Positions 11,281 through 23,110 of a stretch of DNA of 64,000 bases are shown piece by piece. Numbering within the stretch: the first letter of the stretch is position 1; each line of letters begins with the position of its first letter. Source of the stretch: Lucinisca nassula (taxonomy: Eukaryota > Mollusca > Bivalvia > Lucinida > Lucinidae); the NCBI GenBank assembly GCA_963580285.1, contig OY757011.1, positions 156,291,245 to 156,355,244 on the forward strand, in the 5' to 3' direction. The notes under the pieces are model-generated. The model saw only the letters and a program-made list of their open reading frames with translations. It was not told where the DNA came from and searched no databases. Both the position numbers and the translations under genes were made by a program.

Positions 11281-11575
11281 TTTGTTTGATTTGAGGTTTA
11301 AGGTCCCCCTCAACACTGTACTGGTAATTTTGGAGACGTTGCTTCCAATTTTGTGAGACTTTTACCCGACATTGAGATGAAACGCCATCTCAACCCCTGT
11401 CGCCCAATGAAACCAATAGGGTTTATAAGCAGGGACGGTCCGACTCACACCGCTTTGCCTGGGCAGACTTAGATCCTCTAAGCGGTTTACAAGTACTCGT
11501 GTGCGGTCGGTTTCAGCTCCGCGTGGAAGCATCATGCAGCCCATCTATTTCTTCAAGCCCCCATGGGCGGGGGCC
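11281..11575 (-). mobile_element. SINE-A, minus orientation
   Basis: Reads tail first on the plus strand (TTTGTTTGATTTGAGGTTTA) and finishes with the head inverse (CTTCAAGCCCCCATGGGCGG). Near full length. I could not find clear flanking duplications. Confidence 0.85.
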
Positions 11576-11726
11576 GACACTATTTAGGTCATTGGAGACG
11601 TGACTGAGTAATATATTATAGTCTAAATAAGAGCATTCTAAGACCTCTAGAAAATTAATTAGTCAGTTCCTACCAGTAATCACATGATAGCTCCAGACAA
11701 GAGGACGTAATAAGGATAGTTTAGGG

Positions 11727-11870
11727 ATTTTGTTTTTTATTCCTCCATAAAAATGTATATTGTGGGTACTTGTTGGAATCGCCTCATTGAGGCGATTCCA
11801 ACAAGTACCCACAACACGTGTTTCTTACAAGGAATGAGGAAAATTATCCCTAAATTATTTCAAGCGAATG
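11727..11870. mobile_element. C-type hairpin MITE
   Basis: TTTAGGGATTTTG ... AAATTATCCCTAAATTA surround a perfect stem, GTGGGTACTTGTTGGAATCG / mirror. This is a diverged version of core H (GGAATCGCCTC instead of GAACCGCCTC). Confidence 0.65.
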
Positions 11871-12290
11871 AATAACCAATAAAAGCAGAAAGCAAGTGGA
11901 ATGTGTTCTATTGACATGAGTTCACCTGGTGCAGTCTGCAAATGGCACTCATTAATGCCTTGCATCTAAAAAAAGTGGGATACTAACAAGCTCAGATTGC
12001 CATATTTTGTGGGATCTGATCAGGATCTCACTCGTAATTGGAAAGGAGTTTACTTACAAATGCTATACATGTATATTAGTAATCTTTAAAATTAAAATGA
12101 ACCTTTTTGAAGGTCAATTTCGAGATTCCGTTTGCCATAAAATCAGAGTTTCAACATAAGCTGTGTCGCCCTTGGTGACCTAAGGTATACCTGATGCATT
12201 TGTCCCAATTTATGAACACTACTTGGTTCAAGAATTTGCTCTCTTTAATTTGGTTTAAGCAATTATAAGATACTAACCAGTGCTTCAGCT
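11871..12290. other. No recognised feature
   Basis: AT-rich sequence without a supported frame. One TGATCAGGATCT motif near 12017 may be a core K relic. Confidence 0.4.
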
Positions 12291-13375
12291 GAAGTGCACG
12301 ACCCGCCGGATGCTTTTAGCTTTATGGGTGTTACCATATATGGGTGGGTATGGCGGCCATTTTGGTCATGTGACCTGGACCTAAAACGGTCAATAAATGG
12401 GCCTTATCGTAAGGAGCAAAGATATATCTTATACTTTAGTACTGTATTCTGAATCGTTTGCAGGATAAAATGCATTCTCACTTTTCCAATACAAAAGCAT
12501 ATGTGTCAAAATTTGACCTAGGCACAAAGAAGGTCAAGGTCAACCCAGGGTCACCATTTTAGCAATTTATGATGTGCCTACGTCCCCGATGCTATTTATC
12601 AAGTTTCGTGGAAATCTGCCCAGTGGTTCTGGAGAAGACTATTTTTGAAGGGTTTTTACCATTTATGGCTTGGCGGCCATTTTGGTCATGTGACCTGGAC
12701 CCCATGAGCAAATTTTGGTTTCCCCCATCCCATAGAGGCTCCATATGAAATTTGACTTCAATCGACCCAACGGTTTCCGAGGAGAAGCAGTTCGAAAATT
12801 TTCACATTTTTTGCCTCGGCGAGCCTATACTAAATGGAATGTAATATTTCGCAAGTTCATTGGTTAGATCTCATTGATATCTATCAGTATGCCAAAAATT
12901 GTTTAAATATTCCAAGTGGTTAAGTCACTATCACCAATTTTCACAAACGGGTTACGGACGGACAGACAGACAGACCATATATGGCTTGGCGGCCATTTTG
13001 GTCATGTGACCCGGACCCCATGAGCAAGTTTTGGTTTCCCCCATCCCATAGAGGCTCCATATGAAATTTGACTTCAATCGGCCCAACGGTTTCCGAGGAG
13101 AAGCAGTTCGAAAATTTTCACATTTTTCGCCTCGGCGAGGCTATACTAAATGGAATGTAATATTTCGCAAGTTCATTGGTTAGATGTCATTGATATCTAT
13201 CAGTATGCCAAAAATTGTTAAAATATTCCAAGCGGTTAAGTCACTATCACCAATTTTCACAAACGGGTTACGGACGGACAGACAGACTGACAGACTGACC
13301 GAATGACAGAATGACACGGTGATTTTAGGGCACTCTTAGAAACTCAACCGACTTCAGTCGGTCGCTTTTTCTGCG
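12291..13375 (+). repeat. E-like composite repeat with 316-bp tandem duplication
   Basis: The block beginning ATGGCTTGGCGGCCATTTTG at 12665 repeats almost identically at 12981. Both copies run to a GGGTTACGGACGGACAGACA tail. The 3' end carries ACAGACTGAC repeats and a hairpin, ACCGACTTCAGTCGGT (13348-13363), instead of the usual E hairpin. No open frame. Confidence 0.7.
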
Positions 13376-13456
13376 GTTCGTGCAATTATACCCATAGGAG
13401 GTTGAAGAAAACCAGAGCAACTGAAAAACACTCCCTGTAATGGGATACCAACTTTA

Positions 13457-13924
13457 CCGTAATGATCCTAAGTATTGTGACAGACAGGCCTAAGCGAACA
13501 GTGTAGACCCAGATCATACTGCTCCTGAATCAGCAGTCTGATCCGGGTCTACACTGTTTGCCATTCCATCTACACTTTTTGGGCTCCTTGCTGGACTGTG
13601 AAACTTGAGGACAAATTATTTTTCAAGTCTGCGACATTACGATAACATACCCGTGTGACACAGTGCATTTTTACACATTTCCAAAGTGGCTACTTTTCTG
13701 ATGAAAATCCGTGATATTTTTCTTACAAATATTGCAAACATAGGTTGTGGGTGCTCGTAAGAACCGTCTCAGCGAGGCGGTTCTATTGAGTACCCACACC
13801 CTATATCTTGGATCAAAATTAAAAAAAAATAATGTAATCCCCTTAAACCCCAGTTTTCACTATATAAAGTGGGGTTTAGGGGTGTTCACGTGATGGAGGT
13901 GTCCAAACTTTAGGATCTTTACGG
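13457..13924 (+). mobile_element. P5 MITE with nested B2
   Basis: TA at 13455-13456 and 13925-13926. The ends CCGTAATGATCCTAAGTATT and the inverse of CCGTAAAGATCCTAAAGTTT form imperfect terminal repeats. Core K at 13495-13562. The B2 element 13635-13895 is inserted in its right half, and flanking P5 sequence continues as GAGGTGTCCAAACTTTAGG. Confidence 0.8.
13635..13895 (+). mobile_element. B2 hairpin MITE nested in P5
   Basis: CATTACGATAACATACCCGT ... GTTCACGTGATG ends. Core H lies at 13743-13800 (TAGGTTGTGGGTGCTCGTAA / mirror with mismatches). A CCCCTTAAACCCC/GGGGTTTAGGGG side stem lies on its right. Confidence 0.8.
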
Positions 13925-14018
13925 TAGCTTATCCGAGGTCGAGCTGAGTCACTCAAATAAAAGTATTCTGCTCTTCCAGGGCAGGCTTTAAGTGAGTGAC
14001 TAATACTATTAGTATTGT

Positions 14019-14150
14019 TTAACTCTTATATCCTGATGCATAAATTAATTAAGCAACGCCCACTTACATTTCAACCAGTCAAATTACTTGATGTAATTTA
14101 TTCATTCAAAATCACGAAATGGATAACAAACAGTGATTAAAAATGTAGGC
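14019..14150 (+). mobile_element. P3 MITE fragment
   Basis: AACTCTTATATCCTGATGCA and AAATTACTTGATGTAATTTA match the P3 left half. It stops at ACAAACAGTGATT. Confidence 0.5.
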
Positions 14151-14344
14151 GGTGCGTTTAAAGCAAGAGGGGAAAGCCCTGGTCAGACTTCTCTGATCAG
14201 TGACTCAACCGTTTACTAAAAATATATACAGAACAGCAATAATAGTCAAGCATGCAGGTGCTTGCATGAGTACAGGGAGTGTAATACTATTTCTGAAGTT
14301 CATTTCTGAATGACTTAAAAGGGCAAATTTGCACCCTGGTTATC

Positions 14345-14623
14345 AGGTTTAGAGAATCAGATTGGGCTGCAGGGTGCTTCTACTCAGAGCTGAAACCAAC
14401 CAAACACGAGTACTGGTAAACCAATTAGGTCTAAGCCTGCCTAGGCAAAAAGCGAGTCAGACCCTCCCTAGTTATAAACCCTATAGTGGTTTTTTTTGGG
14501 TGACAGGGCTTGAGATGTCAATTATCTCAATGTCGGGTAAAAGTCCCACAAAATAGGAAGCAACATCTCCACAATGACCTCAGTAATGTTGATGAGGATG
14601 TAAATCCTCAAATCAAACAAAAC
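14345..14623 (+). mobile_element. SINE-A, diverged copy
   Basis: GATTGGGCTGCAGGGTGCTT through AATGTCGGGTAAAAGTCCCA to CTCAAATCAAACAAAAC. The first ~15 bases of the head are degraded. Flanking duplication not evident. Confidence 0.8.
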
Positions 14624-15177
14624 GGCAAACGCATACATCCCAAGGGATGCATCTCTGTCAAAAATATCCGCCCCCTAATGAAAACTGCTCCTATTTAGGA
14701 GCAAATTCTTTTCTTTTAAAGACGGCTAGGTTTAAATGTAACTTAAAGTTGTCGTTTTGCAAAGAAAACAAAGTAGTGGAATAATGTCAAGCGTAGGAGT
14801 GAGGTGTCCACAGAGGTTGACTTATTAGTCACACACCTTTACCAAATATGTCTGTTATGAGAAAAATAGACAAATTTATATCAACAAAAAGATCTGCACT
14901 TTACTGACATGATCAAACATTCACAAGAAAAAAAATTAAATGCATTCGTATTTATGATATTGCTCTGTCAAGACATGCAAAAGTTCCAAATCTTCTGATA
15001 TTCACAGAGGTACACATTAGGGATTTTTTTTTATTAGAGTTTAACAAACCTGACAATAACTGTTGAAGTCGTGTCGAGATAGTCAGTTAAAACTTTCTTT
15101 CACATGCTTAGACTCGCACAGCTGCATGACATTACTGTCCCTTTGGAATCAACAGATTAGGGAAAGAATGGCCGTAT
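14624..15177. other. No recognised feature
   Basis: AT-rich, no supported coding frame on either strand. Confidence 0.4.
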
Positions 15178-15310
15178 CAAAGAATGGAAGTTGAGTTATT
15201 TGACACACCCAGGGTTTGAACCTGCCAACTCTTGATCTACAGTCACTGGATCCACAATGGACCCCCCCCCCCCCTACCCGGGTGTGGCATAATCCACTAG
15301 AGGACAAGGC
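15178..15310 (-). repeat. tRNA-like SINE remnant
   Basis: On the minus strand GGCAGGTTCAAACCCTGGG contains a perfect pol III B-box (15212-15222) preceded by GATCAAGAGTT. An A-box-like CCTCTAGTGGATTA lies further 5', separated by a G-run. The spacing is too long for a tRNA, so a decayed tRNA-derived SINE is more likely. Confidence 0.4.
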
Positions 15311-15388
15311 ATCGCAGGGGATATAAATCCCCTCACACAAGACAGCTTCGTGTGTGGAAAACACTGAACTGGCAAAAGTCCAACTTGC

Positions 15389-16785
15389 TTGAGATATTAT
15401 CATTTGCAACATTTGTGTAAAGTTTTATTAAAATCCATCAATAAATGTAGGCTCTAGAGTGATGACAATGTTTTTCTAAAAATAGCCAGAGCGACCTTGA
15501 CTTTGAGGCTATGACCTTAGAGAGTTGAACTCGGCCGAGATATTATCATAAGCAACATTTGTGTGAAGTGATATTAAAAATCTGTCAATAAATGTAGGCG
15601 CTAGGGCGATCAATGGTTTTCTCAAAATAGCCACAGTGACCTTGACCTTGAGGCTATGACGCTGAAAGTCGAACTCGCTCGAGATATTATCATAAGCAAC
15701 ATTTGTGTGAAGTTATATTAAAATCCGTCAATAAATGTAGGCACTAGGGCGATGACAAAGTTTTTTTCTAAAAATAGCAAGTGACCCTACCCTTGAGCCA
15801 TGAACTTGAAAGTGGAAAACACTCCAGATATTATCATATAACAACATTTGTGTGAAGGTATATTAAAATCCGTCAATAAATATAGGTGCTAGAGCGATGA
15901 CAAAGTTTTTTTCTCTAAAAATAGCCACAGTGACCCTGACATTGAGGCCATGACCTTGAAAGTCGAACTCGCTCGGGATATTTTCATACGAAACTTTTGT
16001 GTGAAGTAATATTAAAATCCGCCAATAAATGATAGTGCTAGAGCAATGACAAAGTTTTACTAAAAATAACAACAGTGACATTGACCTTGAGGCCATGACC
16101 TTGAAAGTCAAACTCTCTCAAGATATTATCATAAACAACACTTGTGTGAAGTAATATTAAAATCTGACAATAAATGTAGGTGCTAGAGCGTTGACAAAGT
16201 TTTTTTTCTAAAAATAGCCACAGTAACCTTGACCTAGAAGCCACGACTTTGAAAGTTAAATTCTTTCGAGATATTGTCATAAGGGTCATTTATGTATAGT
16301 TATCTTAAAATCCGTCAATAAATGTAGGCACTAGAGCGAGGACAAAGTTTTGCTAAAAATAGCCACAGTGACCTTGCCCTTAAGGCCACGACCTAGAAAG
16401 TCGAAATCGCTTGAGATATTGTCATACGGAATATTTGTGTGAACTTATATTGAAATTGGTCAAGAAATGTAGGCGCTAGAGCGATGACAAAGTTTGTTCT
16501 AAAAATAGCCACAGTGACCTTGACCTTGAGGCCACGACCTTGAAAGTCGAACTCGCTTGAGATATTGTCATAAGAAATATTTGTGTGAAGTTATATTGGA
16601 ATCGGTGGAAAAATATAGGCGCTAGAGCGATGACAAAGTTTTTTCTAAAAATATCCAGTGACCTTGGCCATGAGGCTACGACCTTGAAAGAAGAACTCGC
16701 TCGAGATATTGGCATAAGGAACATTTGTATGAAGTAAAATTGAAATCGGCGGAGAAACGTAGGTCCTAGAGCGATGATAAAGTTT
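15389..16785. repeat. ~146-bp minisatellite, about 10 units
   Basis: Units start near 15390, 15537, 15681, 15828, 15976, 16118, 16269, 16413, 16559 and 16705, at GAGATATTRTCATA. Each has ACATTTGTGTGAAGT, TCAATAAATGTAGGC, GATGACAAAGTTT, CTAAAAATAGCCAC and TGACCTTGACCTTGAGGC blocks. Units are diverged. The array is cut at 16785 by the E element. Short minus-strand frames within it are repeat by-products. Confidence 0.92.
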
Positions 16786-17189
16786 TTCTAACAAGAGGAC
16801 CAAAATGGTCCTTTGTTGCTCACCTGAGCTTACAGATTCAAAGTTTCAGGAAGTTCCAATTTTTACTGAATGATTTATACGAGGACAAGGTCAAAACAGG
16901 CATTTTCAGCATTCAAGGAGATGTAACTCTATGAGAGATAGGCAGACATCACCAGTTTCCGAACTCATCCGAACTTTTCTTCCCAACATGCTAATATGCT
17001 AGTTTCAGGAAGATTCAATCAAAACTAAAGTACTTATGGAACAAAATAGTTATTTTTAGCAAAAAAAAAAGGTGACTTAACACTTTGACTAATGTGCCAA
17101 CAATGTTAGTTTGCAAATTCATTCAAGCATTTATCCCTAACTTATATGTACGTTTCAGGAAAATCCGTTCAAAATGATGATGGCAATGT

Positions 17190-18972
17190 CAACAAGAGGG
17201 CCCAGAGGGCCCTGGTTCGCTCACCTGATCCAATGTATAACAAGTGGGCCCCGGGCAGGGTCAATTTTGGCCCCAGGGCTATAATATGAACAATCTTGGT
17301 TTTGTTTGTTTGATTTGAGGTTTAACGTCCCCGTCAACACTGTAAAGGTCATTTTGGAGAAGTTGCTTCCGATTTTTGGGACTTTTACCCGACATTGAGA
17401 TGAAATGACATCTCAAGCCCTGTCGCCCAATGAAACCAATAGGGTTTATTAGCATGGACGGTCCGCTTCGCACCGCGGTTTCTGGACAGGCTTAGATCCT
17501 CTAAGCGGTTTACCAGTACTAGTGTGCGGGCCGGATTCAGCTCTGAGTAGAAGCATCATGCAGCCCATATATTTCTTCAAGCCCCTATGGGTGGGGGCCT
17601 GAACAATCTTGGTAGAGGTCCACAAGATGAAGCTTCATATCGAATAGGAAAGACCGGGGCTTTGTGGTTTCAGAGAAGAATATTTTAAAGGTTTACCTGC
17701 ATATAGAAGTCTATGTAAAACAAGATTTTCCCAATATAAAGCTATGTAAAACCAAAGGGCCCCAGAGCGGGGCATTTTTAGGCCCCAGGGCTAAATTTGA
17801 ACAATCTTGGTAGAGGTCAACTAGCTGAAGCTTCATAACAAATATCAAAGACCTTAGCCTTGTGGTTTCAGAGAAGAAGATTTTTAAAGATTTTCCCTAT
17901 ATATGTCTATGTAAAACCAAAGGGCCACATGGCGGGGACATTTTTGGTCTCAGGGCTATAATTTGAACAATCTTGGTAGAGGGCCACTAGCTGAAGCTTC
18001 ATAACAAATATCAAAGACCTAAGCCTTGTGGTTTCAGAGAAGATTTTTCCAGATTTTCCCTATAAAAGTCCATGTAAAACCAAAGGGCCCCGGAGCAGGG
18101 GTATTTTTTGGCCCCAGGGCTATAATTTGAACAATCTTGGTAGAGGTCCACAAGATGAAGCTTCATACCAAATATCAAAGACCTGGGCTTTGCAGTTTCA
18201 GAGAAGAAGATTTTTAAAGATGTTCCCTATATAAGCCTATGTAAAACCAAAGGGCCTTGGGGCGGGGGCATTTTTGGCCCCAGCACTATAATTTGAACAA
18301 TCTTGGTAGGGGTCCACTAGATGAAGCTTCATACCAAATATCAAAGACCTGGGCCTTGAGATTTCAGAGAAGAAGATTTTTAAAGATTTTCACTATATAA
18401 GCCTATGTAAAACCAAAGGGCCCCGGTGCGGGGGCATTTTTGGCTCCAGCACTATAATTTGAACAATCTTGGTAGGGGTCCACTAGATGAAGCTTCATAC
18501 CAAATATCAAAGACCTGGGCATTGCGGTTTCAGAGAAGAAGATTTTTAAAGATTTTCCCTTTATAAGCCCATGTAAAACTAAAGGGCCCCCGTGCGGGGG
18601 CATTTTTGACCCCAGCACTATAATTTGAACAATCTTGGTAGAGATCCACTAGATGAAGCTTCATACCAAATATCAAAGTCCTGGGCCTTGCAGTTTCAGA
18701 GAAGAAGATTTTTTAAGTTTTCGGTGAAAAAAAATCTATGTTTGGCTCCTGTGACCTATATGTGCAACGGACCGGAACCATTTGAACAATTTTGAAAGGG
18801 GACCACCTAAGGATCATTCCTGTGAGGTTTGGTTAAAATCTGATCAGTGGTTTAGGAGGAGATGTCATTTGAAGAAAAGTTTACGGACGCACGCACGGAC
18901 GCACGCACTGACGACGGACGACGGACGAAAAGCGATCACAAAAGCTCACCTTGTCACTATGTGACAGGTGAA
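17190..18972 (+). mobile_element. E element nested in an E element, with ~153-bp array
   Basis: It starts AACAAGAGGGCCCAGAGGGC then CGCTCACCTGATCC. About nine tandem units carry CAATCTTGGTAGAGGTCCAC, GATGAAGCTTCATACC, CAAAGACCTGGGCC and TTTCAGAGAAGAAGATTTTT. The tail holds CGGACGACGGACGA, then AGCTCACCTTGTCA and TGACAGGTGAACTAAAAA. A SINE-A copy lies inside one unit. No coding capacity. Confidence 0.78.
17301..17599 (-). mobile_element. SINE-A inside an array unit, 14-bp target duplication
   Basis: TGAACAATCTTGGT occurs at 17287-17300 and 17600-17613. This sequence is single in neighbouring array units, so the empty site can be read from them. This proves insertion with duplication, as LINE machinery makes. 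Confidence 0.95.
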
Positions 18973-19082
18973 CTAAAAATGGGCAATTTCAGCAATCAAA
19001 GGGACATAATTCTATGATAAAAGGTCGACCTCACCAGCTTTTAAATTCATCCAAACTTTTATCTCTGTCTTACGTGTTTGTA

Positions 19083-19360
19083 GCGCCCCCACCACCCCCC
19101 ACCCCGCCCATCGGGGCTTGAAGAAATGGATGGGCTGCATGATGCTTCAACGCAGACCTGAAACCGACCGCACAAGAGTGCTGGTAAAACGTTTAGAGGA
19201 TCTCAGCCTGCGAAGGCAAAGCTTATAAACCCTATTGGTTTCATTGGGTGACAGGGCCTGAGATGTCATTTCATCTCAATGTCGGGTAAAAGTCCAACAA
19301 AATTCGGAGCAAGTCTCCAAAATGACTTATACAGTGTTGATCTCAAATCAAACAAACAAA
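19083..19360 (+). mobile_element. SINE-A with 11-bp target duplication
   Basis: Flanked by ACGTGTTTGTA at 19072-19082 and 19361-19371. It has short internal deletions, including the segment after CAAAG and part of the GACGGGGACG tail. The host is the E element. Confidence 0.9.
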
Positions 19361-19455
19361 ACGTGTTTGTAAGTTTAAAGAAGAGCAAATGCTACGGTGA
19401 GGACAAAGTCAAAAACAGGCATTTTCTGCAATCAAAGTGACCTAACCCTATGATC

Positions 19456-19738
19456 CGGCCCCGCCGATTGGGGTTGAAGAAATAGATGCGCTGCATGGTG
19501 CTTCCACGCAGAGCTGAAACCGACCCGCACACGAGTACATGTACTGGTAAAACCACTTAGAGGATGTAAGCCTGCCCAGGCAAAGCGGTGCGAGTCGGGC
19601 CTAAGCCCTATTGGTTTCATTGGGCGGCAGGGCTTGCGATGTCATTTCATCTCAAGGTCGGGTAAAAGTCCCACAAAATTGGAAGCAACGTCTCCAGTGT
19701 TGACGGAGACGTTAAACCTCCAGTCAAACAAACAAAAA
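19456..19738 (+). mobile_element. SINE-A copy
   Basis: CCGATTGGGGTTGAAGAAAT to CTCCAGTCAAACAAACAAAA. The flanks ACCCTATGAT and ACACCATGAT are a possible diverged duplication. Part of the GCAACGTCTCC...CAGTG block is deleted. Confidence 0.82.
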
Positions 19739-20416
19739 CACCATGATAAATAGGCTGACCTCATCAGTTTTCAAACTCATCCGTGCTTTTATCCCCAACT
19801 TACTTACATGTAAGTTTCAAGAAGATCTGATAAAAACTGAAGGGACTGCCGTGATGACACGGTAAGCATTTTCTGCAATCAAGTAGAACGTAACTCTATG
19901 ATAAATAGACTGACCTCACCAGTTTTCGAACTCATTCAAGCCTTTATCCCTGACTTGCTTATATGTAACTTTCAAGAAGATCCGCTATAAACTGAAGCGG
20001 CTATGGTGATGACAATGTCAAAAATAAGCAATTGCTGCAATCAAAGGGATGTAACTGTATGACGGACCAGTTTTCGAACTCATCCAAACTTTTATCCCTA
20101 ACTTACTTGTTTGTAAGTTTCAAGAAGATCCGATCAAAACCGAAGGGGCATCGGTGGTGAGGTCGAAAATAAGCAGCCAAGCAGGGTAATAACTCCGTGA
20201 TTAATTGACTGACACCGCTCGTTTTCGAACTCGTCTGAGCTTTTATCCCCGACTTACTTACATATAAGTTTCAAGAAGATCCGATGAAAACTTACGGTCA
20301 AAAAGAGGCATTTTCCACAATCAAAGGGACGTAACTCTATGATAAATAGGCTGACCTCGTCAGTTCTCGAACTCATTCGAGCTTTTATCCCTCACTTACT
20401 TACACGTAAGTTTTAA

Positions 20417-20552
20417 CCCATTGTATACTAGTGGACTCTTCCATTGCTGCATATTGACCAAGTCCATTTGTCAAAGGCCTATCTTTTTATTTTTATTCTC
20501 TTTTTGAGGGAAAATTCTGTTAGTAAACAGTGTAGGCCCTGACCAGGCAATC
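20417..20552 (+). mobile_element. P1 MITE, right half missing
   Basis: TTAA (20413-20416) then CCCATTGTATACTAGTGG and the left arm of core K (AAACAGTGTAGGCCCTGA). It is truncated where the next E-like repeat begins. Confidence 0.7.
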
Positions 20553-21877
20553 AGAAATATCCACTATTTTGCCTTTTTTGTACAAATGTCTAGGCGACCA
20601 AATTTGACCTTGACGTAAAACAGGTCAAGGTCAACCAAAGGTCGTCATTTGAACAAATTTGGTAAGGCCCCAGAGTCCCTGATGGTGCATTCCAAGTTTC
20701 ATCGGATATTTGGTTCTTGAGAAGAAGATTTTTAAAGGTGTTTACCATATATGGACATGGTGGCCATGTTGGTCATGTGACTCAGTCCTTAGGAACAAAT
20801 TTTCGTCCCCCACACCCCTTCCGATAGAGGCTCTTCACGTAATTTGGTTTCAATCAACCCAGCAGTTTAAGTGAAGAAGAAGGTAAGAATACTGAATCTG
20901 AGCCATCCAGGGCAAAGGCCGATAAATGACCTTGACCTTTGGAATTGAAAGACTTCTATTCAGCTTATTGAAAATATCATTTCTGATGCCACAAGCTACC
21001 ATGCTATCAGAAAAATCCACTGTTTTGCCCTTTTTTCCATACAAATGTCTAAGTGACCAAATTCGACCTTCACGTAAAACAGGTCAAGGTCAACCAAAGG
21101 TCATCATTTGAGAAAACTTGGTAGGGCCTGAGTCCCTGATGCTGCATACCAAATCAAGGTCATCGGATATTTGGTTTTTGAGAGGTAGATTTTTAAAGAT
21201 TTTTACCATATATGGGCATGGCGGCCATATTGGTCACGTGAGCCACTCCTTACAAACAAAGTTTCGTTCCCCACTTCCCAAAGAGGCTTTTCATGTAATT
21301 TGGTTTCAATCAACCCAACAGTTTAAGTGAAGAAGAAGATAAAAATACTGAATCTGAACCATCCAGGATAAAAGTCGGTAAATAACCTTGACCTTTTGAA
21401 TTGATAAACATCTATTCAGCTGATTGCAAATATCATTTCTGATGCCTCAAGGTACCATGCTATCAGAAAAATTCACTATTTTGCCTTTTTTCCATACAAA
21501 TGTCTAAGTGACCAAATTTGACCTTGATGTAAAACAGGTCAAGGTCAACAAAAGGTCATCATTTGAACAAATTTGGTAGGGCCCCGAGTCCCCGATGCTG
21601 CATACCAAGTTTCAATGCCATCGGCCATTCGGTTCTTGAAAGGTTTTTACCATATATGGCATGGCTGCCATATTAGGCATGTGACCCAGTCCTCACGAAC
21701 AAACTTTCGTTCCCCGCCAAGTAGTTTCAGATGAGATGTCGTTTGAAAATGTTGACGACGCAGACGCAGACGACGACCACGGCGGACGACGGATCACTTC
21801 CTACACTAAAAGCCCCCCCCCCCCTCCCCCCACCCCCACCCCCACCCCGGAGCCTTCGGCTATGGTGAGCTAAAATG
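20553..21877 (+). mobile_element. E element, 5' truncated
   Basis: Three ~450-bp repeats carry ATACAAATGTCTAAGTGACC, AAAACAGGTCAAGGTCAACC and ATATATGGGCATGGCGGCCA. The 3' tail is ACGACGCAGACGCAGACGAC, then a C-run, then GGAGCCTTCGGCTATGGTGAGCTAAAA. Confidence 0.65.
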
Positions 21878-22218
21878 CGTAGTTAGTGATGTTATCTTAC
21901 TTTGGGCTAAACAGAATGTTCAGGTTAACAATAAAATTTTATTATGCTGCAACATACATACTACAGCAATTATGTAACACCATTCACGTATATTAACGAA
22001 ACAGCTCAAATTGTAAAGTACTTTTAAGTTTAGACTTTCAAATTTACATTTAAAACCTACACTCAAGGACTCTGCCCTTGGTTAAATTTTTTTATCTATA
22101 AATCATGAGTAAATATCTCAGGGAAAGAAAACAAATTTTCGTGTCACATGATAAAAGAATGTTTACAATTGTTGTCGAATCTATACCACATCACTGCTTA
22201 CACAACAATTAATGACCT

Positions 22219-22254
<36 letters not shown>

Positions 22255-22390
22255 AAGCTTTCAAAACTATTGTATGGTGGTTAATTTGTAACAATATATC
22301 GCCTGACAGAATTATTTCATCAGATAGTTTTTCTTTGTAAGGAGGCATTCAGTTTATGCATATTAATAATTAACAATGCATTTATTTAAG
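21878..22390. other. No recognised gene; poly-T tract
   Basis: AT-rich. A T-run of about 34 bp occurs at 22219-22252. No supported frame. Confidence 0.5.
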
Positions 22391-22770
22391 AAATGAAATT
22401 TATTTTTCTGCAGTTCATGGAAGTATGAACGCAGTGGGTCGCGTGCAAAGTAAATGAACCCCGAAGGGGTTCATGTAAACTTGGCTAGCGACCCACTGTC
22501 GTTCATACTTTCATGAAAAGCAGAAAAATTAAGTTCATTTTTTATATTTACATTATTTGCCCCCCACCTCTGGGCGAAAAAATGCGTGTAGGGCAAACTT
22601 TTAAAGCTGAAAAACATTTACACGCTGTTTTCCTACAAAGAGCGGAGCAGCGATGACGTCATCAACACCCATAGAGAACAATGGTTTAAAATGACGTCAC
22701 ACAACGTCACTGAAAATCATGTGATTCATTGCGTTCATGGAAGTATGAACGCAATTGTTTTCTATAGGTT
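22391..22770. mobile_element. Foldback element around a GTTCATGGAAGTATGAACGC motif
   Basis: Inverted arms meet at CCCCGAAGGGG (22459-22469): TTTTTCTGCAGTTCATGGAA, AGTGGGTCGC ... GCGACCCACTG, TTCATGAAAAGCAGAAAAA. The palindrome GCGTTCATGGAAGTATGAAC recurs at 22731. TGACGTCA (22654-22661) and two TGACGTCAC-like sites follow. These resemble CRE sequences, but a transposon setting makes regulation doubtful. Confidence 0.6.
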
Positions 22771-22886
22771 TACATTAGACTTTACACTGGCAATGTAAAT
22801 ATTAAGCTGTATATTTCAGACTTATATGTTTCCCCCAATATACCTCAGTCACATATGTGCACCGAGTGAAGACTAAAATAGGCTGC

Positions 22887-23110
22887 ATCATGAAAATACA
22901 TTCTAACCTTTATCGCCAAAAAAGGAAAATTTGAAGATGAAAAACAGTGATATTTTTTCTTATTTCTGCTCTAAAATTTAGATTGTGGGTACTCGTTAGA
23001 ACCGCCTCGATGTGTTATTATTTTTGGCTCAAAATAGAAGATAGTGGATACTCGTTAGAACCGCCCCATTGAGGCGGTTCTAACGAGTACCCACAATCTA
23101 TATTTTAGAG
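22887..23110 (+). mobile_element. Rearranged B1 hairpin MITE
   Basis: The ATCATGAAAATACATTCTAA end is followed by two half-cores: TTGTGGGTACTCGTTAGAAC (22983) and GTGGATACTCGTTAGAACCG (23043) with full mirror at 23070-23105. This suggests a recombination between two B-type copies. Confidence 0.6.

Larger units (their letters stand above)
16786..20410 (+). mobile_element. E element carrying nested E element and two SINEs
   Basis: The 5' end at 16789: ACAAGAGGACC, loop, GGTCCTTTGTTGCTCACCTG. The interior has ~170-bp units (ATTTTCAGCATTCAAGG, GTAACTCTATGA, TCACCAGTTT, TTTCAGGAAGATC). It is interrupted at 17189 by another E element and resumes at 18973 (AAAAATGGGCAATTTCAGCA). SINE-A copies sit at 19083 and 19467. 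The 3' end is lost where P1 begins. Confidence 0.68.

Noticed and set aside
15863..16724. Minus-strand frames with recurring SSTFKVVASRSRSLWLF-like peptides
   Set aside because: They are produced by the 146-bp minisatellite and carry no independent coding signal.
22654..22661. TGACGTCA as a genuine CRE promoter site
   Set aside because: It lies in or beside a foldback element with no nearby gene start. A chance or transposon-borne site is as likely.
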